Origin: Apostichopus parvimensis
Taxonomy: Eukaryota; Echinodermata; Holothuroidea; Aspidochirotida; Stichopodidae
Direction: 5' to 3'
DNA: 22,927 nucleotides
Assembly (NCBI GenBank): GCA_000934455.1
Contig: KN887365.1
Location: 14,155-37,081 of the forward strand
Position numbers and translations under genes: made by a program. Each line of letters begins with the position of its first letter. The first letter of the stretch is position 1. This document shows, one piece after another, positions 19,461-22,927 of the stretch. Under the pieces are notes generated by a model. It did no database searches. It saw nothing but the letters and a program-made list of their open reading frames with translations, and had not been told where the DNA came from.

Positions 19461-21180
19461 GACAGCTTTTGTTACCTTGTTGTTATTCAACCTTCAAAGT
19501 CAGCGTTACATCATTAGGATAAATGGAGATTAATAAGTTGTCGCAAAGACTAAAAGCCAACAAACTAAACGACTGAATGATGAAAAACCGCAAATCTCCG
19601 CCATCTTGTCAAATCTTACCACTTGTATATTTGCCAAACAAGTTGTGACGTGAGAACTTCGGATAATAAATTCCCACTCGGGTTCTTACAACACTTACGT
19701 TAAATAGGAAATGTCGCAGTATGCCTATAATAACAAATAAGCTGCTATGCTACATTAAATTTCTTGGGACCACCCGACAATTTTAGAGAGAAGTCGAACT
19801 TATCGACGTTGAAGAGTATTTGGTAAAACTAAATAAGAATATGTTCTAAACCGTCCATTTCAATAACATGTTATGTTTCGTTAACCTTGGCCTAGGGAAG
19901 GTCAATTGAAGTGAAAACATTAAACATGATGGTACTTGCAAACTTAGTCGTATTCGTAGAATAAAGAATGTCTGCGTTATCTAGAACTGGACTTGAGTGG
20001 CCCCAATGGCCTCAATGCGTTCTTGAGCCTTACATGTTCATATAGCTTCTTTTGCCAGCCGTCATGCAACGCCACAAAACAAATTAGAACTCTTTTCACT
20101 GCTCGCAGAAATATATACGTTGAATAAATAGTTAGGAGATTATGAAAAGCTGTATCGTCCATGCTAACGATCAACGTTCAAACCCCTTTGTATTTGGGAA
20201 TATGTTTTTGCTTAGCAAAAGATGATGTCGACCTAGCAAATTTCAACAACTGCTCATATACTATCACTCATCATTCCTGGCAAGGCTAATCATACTCAAT
20301 GTGAAAGGAAACTGAATAGACCTTTTAATTCAGACAACCGAGAATATCATTAACCAACTCTCAAGTACGTATTGAGTAGGAGATATCTCCGGACACATGA
20401 TAGTATCCATACTGCTCACACTCTTTTTACAATGTGTTTTGAAAAACTACATGGCATTCTGTAAAAACGAAAGTCTCAACTGATTGTACTAACGGCAACT
20501 AATATTACTGTTTTCTACGCACTAATACAACAAATCTAACCAGATACCTATGAAAACAGTCCCAATGTTTCCATTCAACTGTCCATTTAATAAACTGTTG
20601 TACGATATCGTCGCAGAGACATTTTCGTGTTTTCTAGTCACACTAAAGACAAATGACTGAGACAAAATTCTTTCTCTCTGAGAGATCCTTCACAGACCTC
20701 GGGGGCGTCCAACAGCCGGAGCCTTGGCATGTCATGATATTTCGTGTTCTCCTCAAGCGAAGTTAAAGCATAAAAATACATTTTCTAGAGAAACCAATTC
20801 CAGCCAAATGCGAGGAAGAAAATGTTTAACCTAATGTGATACAAATCTGGGAATGTACACATGTATAAAGGAAAACAGAGAGAATGGGTTTGCTTTCTTT
20901 TATTTATGTATCTTACTTTAATTGTTGTAACAGCAGATTGTATTCGGCCCTGACTAACTGAGCCGCGTGTAGGTTATGAAAGGCAGCTGAAACGTTATCA
21001 TGAAATATATCATCAATATACTATAATAGCAAGCATTAAGAAATTTTCTTGACGATACAATTCATGGGAATATTCCTAGTAAAATTGCAGTGATATGATA
21101 ACAGCAAGAGTTTGACAAGAAGAAAGAGAGATTAAGGTTCCAAACAATGTAATACTTTTAATAGAAGGCTTCGGCATCCG
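19461..21180. other. Non-coding, nothing recognised
   Basis: About 1.7 kb without a supported gene, RNA or element end. A 65-codon minus-strand frame (19977-20174) has no motif. Confidence 0.5.
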
Positions 21181-21650
21181 TTAAGAATTACAGAAACTAT
21201 AATGGAGGTCGTTTTTTAACATTAAGTAGCATATTATTTGCGCACCTTGGTGAGTTCGGCCTGTACAGCATCTAACAGTGAAAAGAACAGTTGTAATATT
21301 GACATCGTCAACAAATAGAATAAAGTGAAGATGATGAATGGCATCAAATAGCATCAAAAAAAAAGTTGATGAAAAGGTTGGACACGGGAATGGAATCTTG
21401 AGGGACGACAATCTCAGCTGAAACACGGTTACGCTTAACATTATTGATAACATGACCCTGATTTCGGTTACAGCTTAACCATTGACACACTTGATCTCTA
21501 ACACTTTAGTACTCAAGTTGAATTTTGAGTTGTAAACTTTCGAGAACTTTTGGGAAGTCAAGAAAAGCATTGGCGTTCACTGTTTCTGTTCAAATGCATG
21601 TGTAAACATATCAGTGAAATATTCAATTGACCTCACAGGAATAAAACAAG
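21181..21650 (-). pseudogene. LINE-F: highly decayed non-LTR reverse transcriptase
   Basis: Minus-strand RT remnant readable only by changing frames. From 21650 downward: MFTHAFEQKQ, NANAFLDFPKVLESLQLKI (usual LDFSKAFD box, second aspartate lost), CQWLSCNRNQ, RNRVSAEIVVPQDSIP (usual VPQGSI box, G to D), then LHFILFVDDVNI with an FVDD active-site box at 21301-21315, and LNVKK at the end. The order and spacing match the palm of a CR1/Jockey-group LINE. It is truncated on both sides and is the most eroded RT copy in the window. One 90-codon frame (21181-21453) covers the FVDD part. Confidence 0.68.
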
Positions 21651-22044
21651 GCATGGTAGAAATTGGGTTTCAATTGCCTACAACTCTGCTGCCTTCATTC
21701 GTAACGACAAAAAAATGACAGTTGCAGCCAAACTGCGCTCAGGGGCAACTACCACCTGTTCAAACGGAACATTTAAGATGACAAAATTGATATATGTGAT
21801 CATTGACCTTTGGGCATAGACTTTATTAAATATTGCAAAGTTGCATTACATTTTATTTTATTAAATTAACCTTGACACGCCCTTGAACGCCAGCTTGCAC
21901 CTGATTCAATCATCTCTATACAGGTGTGTGTTCATTGTCAATTTACGGATCACTGATAGCACAGAACTAGCTTTGATACATTGGTAAGCGGTCCAAACAA
22001 TGACATAGCATTCCAGATAGTTCTTTATACGAATTTCTTTACGG
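21651..22044. other. Non-coding, nothing recognised
   Basis: About 400 bases with no supported gene or element. It could be flank of LINE-F or its lost 5' part; no RT motif continues here. Confidence 0.45.
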
Positions 22045-22100
22045 AATATGAAGCAATATTAAGAAATATGAAGCAATATAGAAGAATATGAAGCAATATT
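22045..22100 (+). repeat. 20-bp tandem repeat, three copies
   Basis: AATATGAAGCAATAT starts at 22045, 22065 and 22085. The 5-base linkers differ slightly between copies. Confidence 0.9.
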
Positions 22101-22927
22101 ATTGTATATTAATTGCAATATTAATGCAATTCGATCAAGTTGCAAGTCCTTTTTGTCTGCAGATTATTGTAGTTAAACCACAGACCCTCAGGTCTTTAAA
22201 AAGAAATTAATCAAATTTGAGATTGAATGAAATTTTGTATTTTCGTAGTTGCAAACATAATGTTACTTCAGTATCTTATACGTTAATTTAAGTTTGTAAA
22301 ATGTGAATCAAACTTACATCTTGTAGCAAAATGTATGATGAACGTACTAAAGGATTCCATTAATTTCTTTTTTTATATATATCTTGTATCTCTCATTTTT
22401 CTCTTGTTAAAATAGCTGCAGTGAGTATATGATTATATGCGCGAACTGTTGTTACCAACAGTTAAAATAACCAAAAGGCCTATATGAAACCACAGCAGAT
22501 ATTATTGCACAAACAATTATTTTGACTACCATATGAAGATTATTTGAGAATGATGTTTTGGTTACCTCATGAAAGGTATATAATATTGTATTATTACCTT
22601 CTTGATCACTATGGTAATAGTTCATATTTGCAATAAAATGTTTGTTGGGAAATTTTTATTCAACTAACAATAATGCACACTTTGTACGTAACGGACTGTT
22701 AAAAAGCAACTACCACAAATTAAACTCTAAGGTACTGACATTTAGAAAAGAGACCATGCTGCTAAGTTCCAAAGTTCAAGTGCGACAAGCCGTAGAAGGC
22801 AATACCAGTCACGACGTCTGAGATACACACACCATAGCTCACATATGAGCTAGCTCTAGCCCTGGGTAACTCATCAGTTGCTGATACAACCGTTCGAAAG
22901 TGATAGGTAAGTTATATACGATTATAT
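22101..22927. other. Non-coding; two short perfect hairpins
   Basis: No gene. Two perfect inverted repeats are present: AACTGTTG/CAACAGTT with a 4-base loop (22444-22463) and TAGCTCA/TGAGCTA with a 4-base loop (22835-22852). Neither is followed by a T-run or placed in a way that suggests a function. Confidence 0.5.

Noticed and set aside
19312-19533. 73-codon cysteine- and serine-rich frame
   Set aside because: Product of the GTTGTCAGT-type simple repeat.
1-22927. CRISPR array, bacterial operon, riboswitch or defence system
   Set aside because: No regularly spaced repeats, no bacterial gene layout, and the content is clearly animal retroelements.

Overview
The window looks like gene-poor, repeat-rich nuclear DNA of an animal, probably a marine invertebrate deuterostome such as an echinoderm or hemichordate. 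I see no bacterial-type operons, no long intact open reading frame and no recognisable host exon. Almost everything I can name is a decayed mobile element: at least six separate non-LTR (LINE) retrotransposon pieces, one Ty3/gypsy-type LTR retrotransposon, one DNA transposon with clear terminal inverted repeats and target duplication, and a short retroposed fragment. The lineage guess rests mainly on the Ty3-like pol, in which integrase lies before reverse transcriptase. That order is known from Gmr1-like elements of deuterostomes. It is an inference, not proof.

Layout. 1-1680: no gene; G/C homopolymer runs and one copy of a dispersed repeat. 1684-3604: a 1.9 kb DNA transposon with 16-bp terminal inverted repeats, a 5-bp duplication, a polypurine tract and an internal 96-bp direct repeat. 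3911-4447: a small inverted-repeat structure, then a minus-strand LINE reverse transcriptase (RT) remnant. 4515-8672: Ty3-like element, with gag inverted on the minus strand and integrase, RT and RNase H on the plus strand. The RNase H is split by a minus-strand LINE (about 7388-8512). 8852-10090: another minus-strand LINE. 10697-10862: a 144-bp retroposed piece with 11-bp duplications. 11130-11512: inverted repeats with long G/C runs. 12446-13700: minus-strand L2/CR1-like LINE that keeps its FADD motif. 15730 to about 19300: plus-strand Jockey-like LINE with the end of ORF1 and a broken ORF2 (endonuclease plus RT), the two separated by one TAA codon. 19312-19460: degenerate GTTGTCAGT-type simple repeat. 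21181-21650: very decayed minus-strand RT. 22045-22100: three 20-bp tandem repeats.

Nothing here works together as a living system. Every protein-coding element carries stops, frameshifts or lost catalytic residues. The main interest is the layering of insertions, the integrase-first pol order, the head-to-head gag/pol arrangement, the DNA transposon and the in-frame stop/start junction in the Jockey-like LINE. I did not find convincing evidence for a novel functional system.
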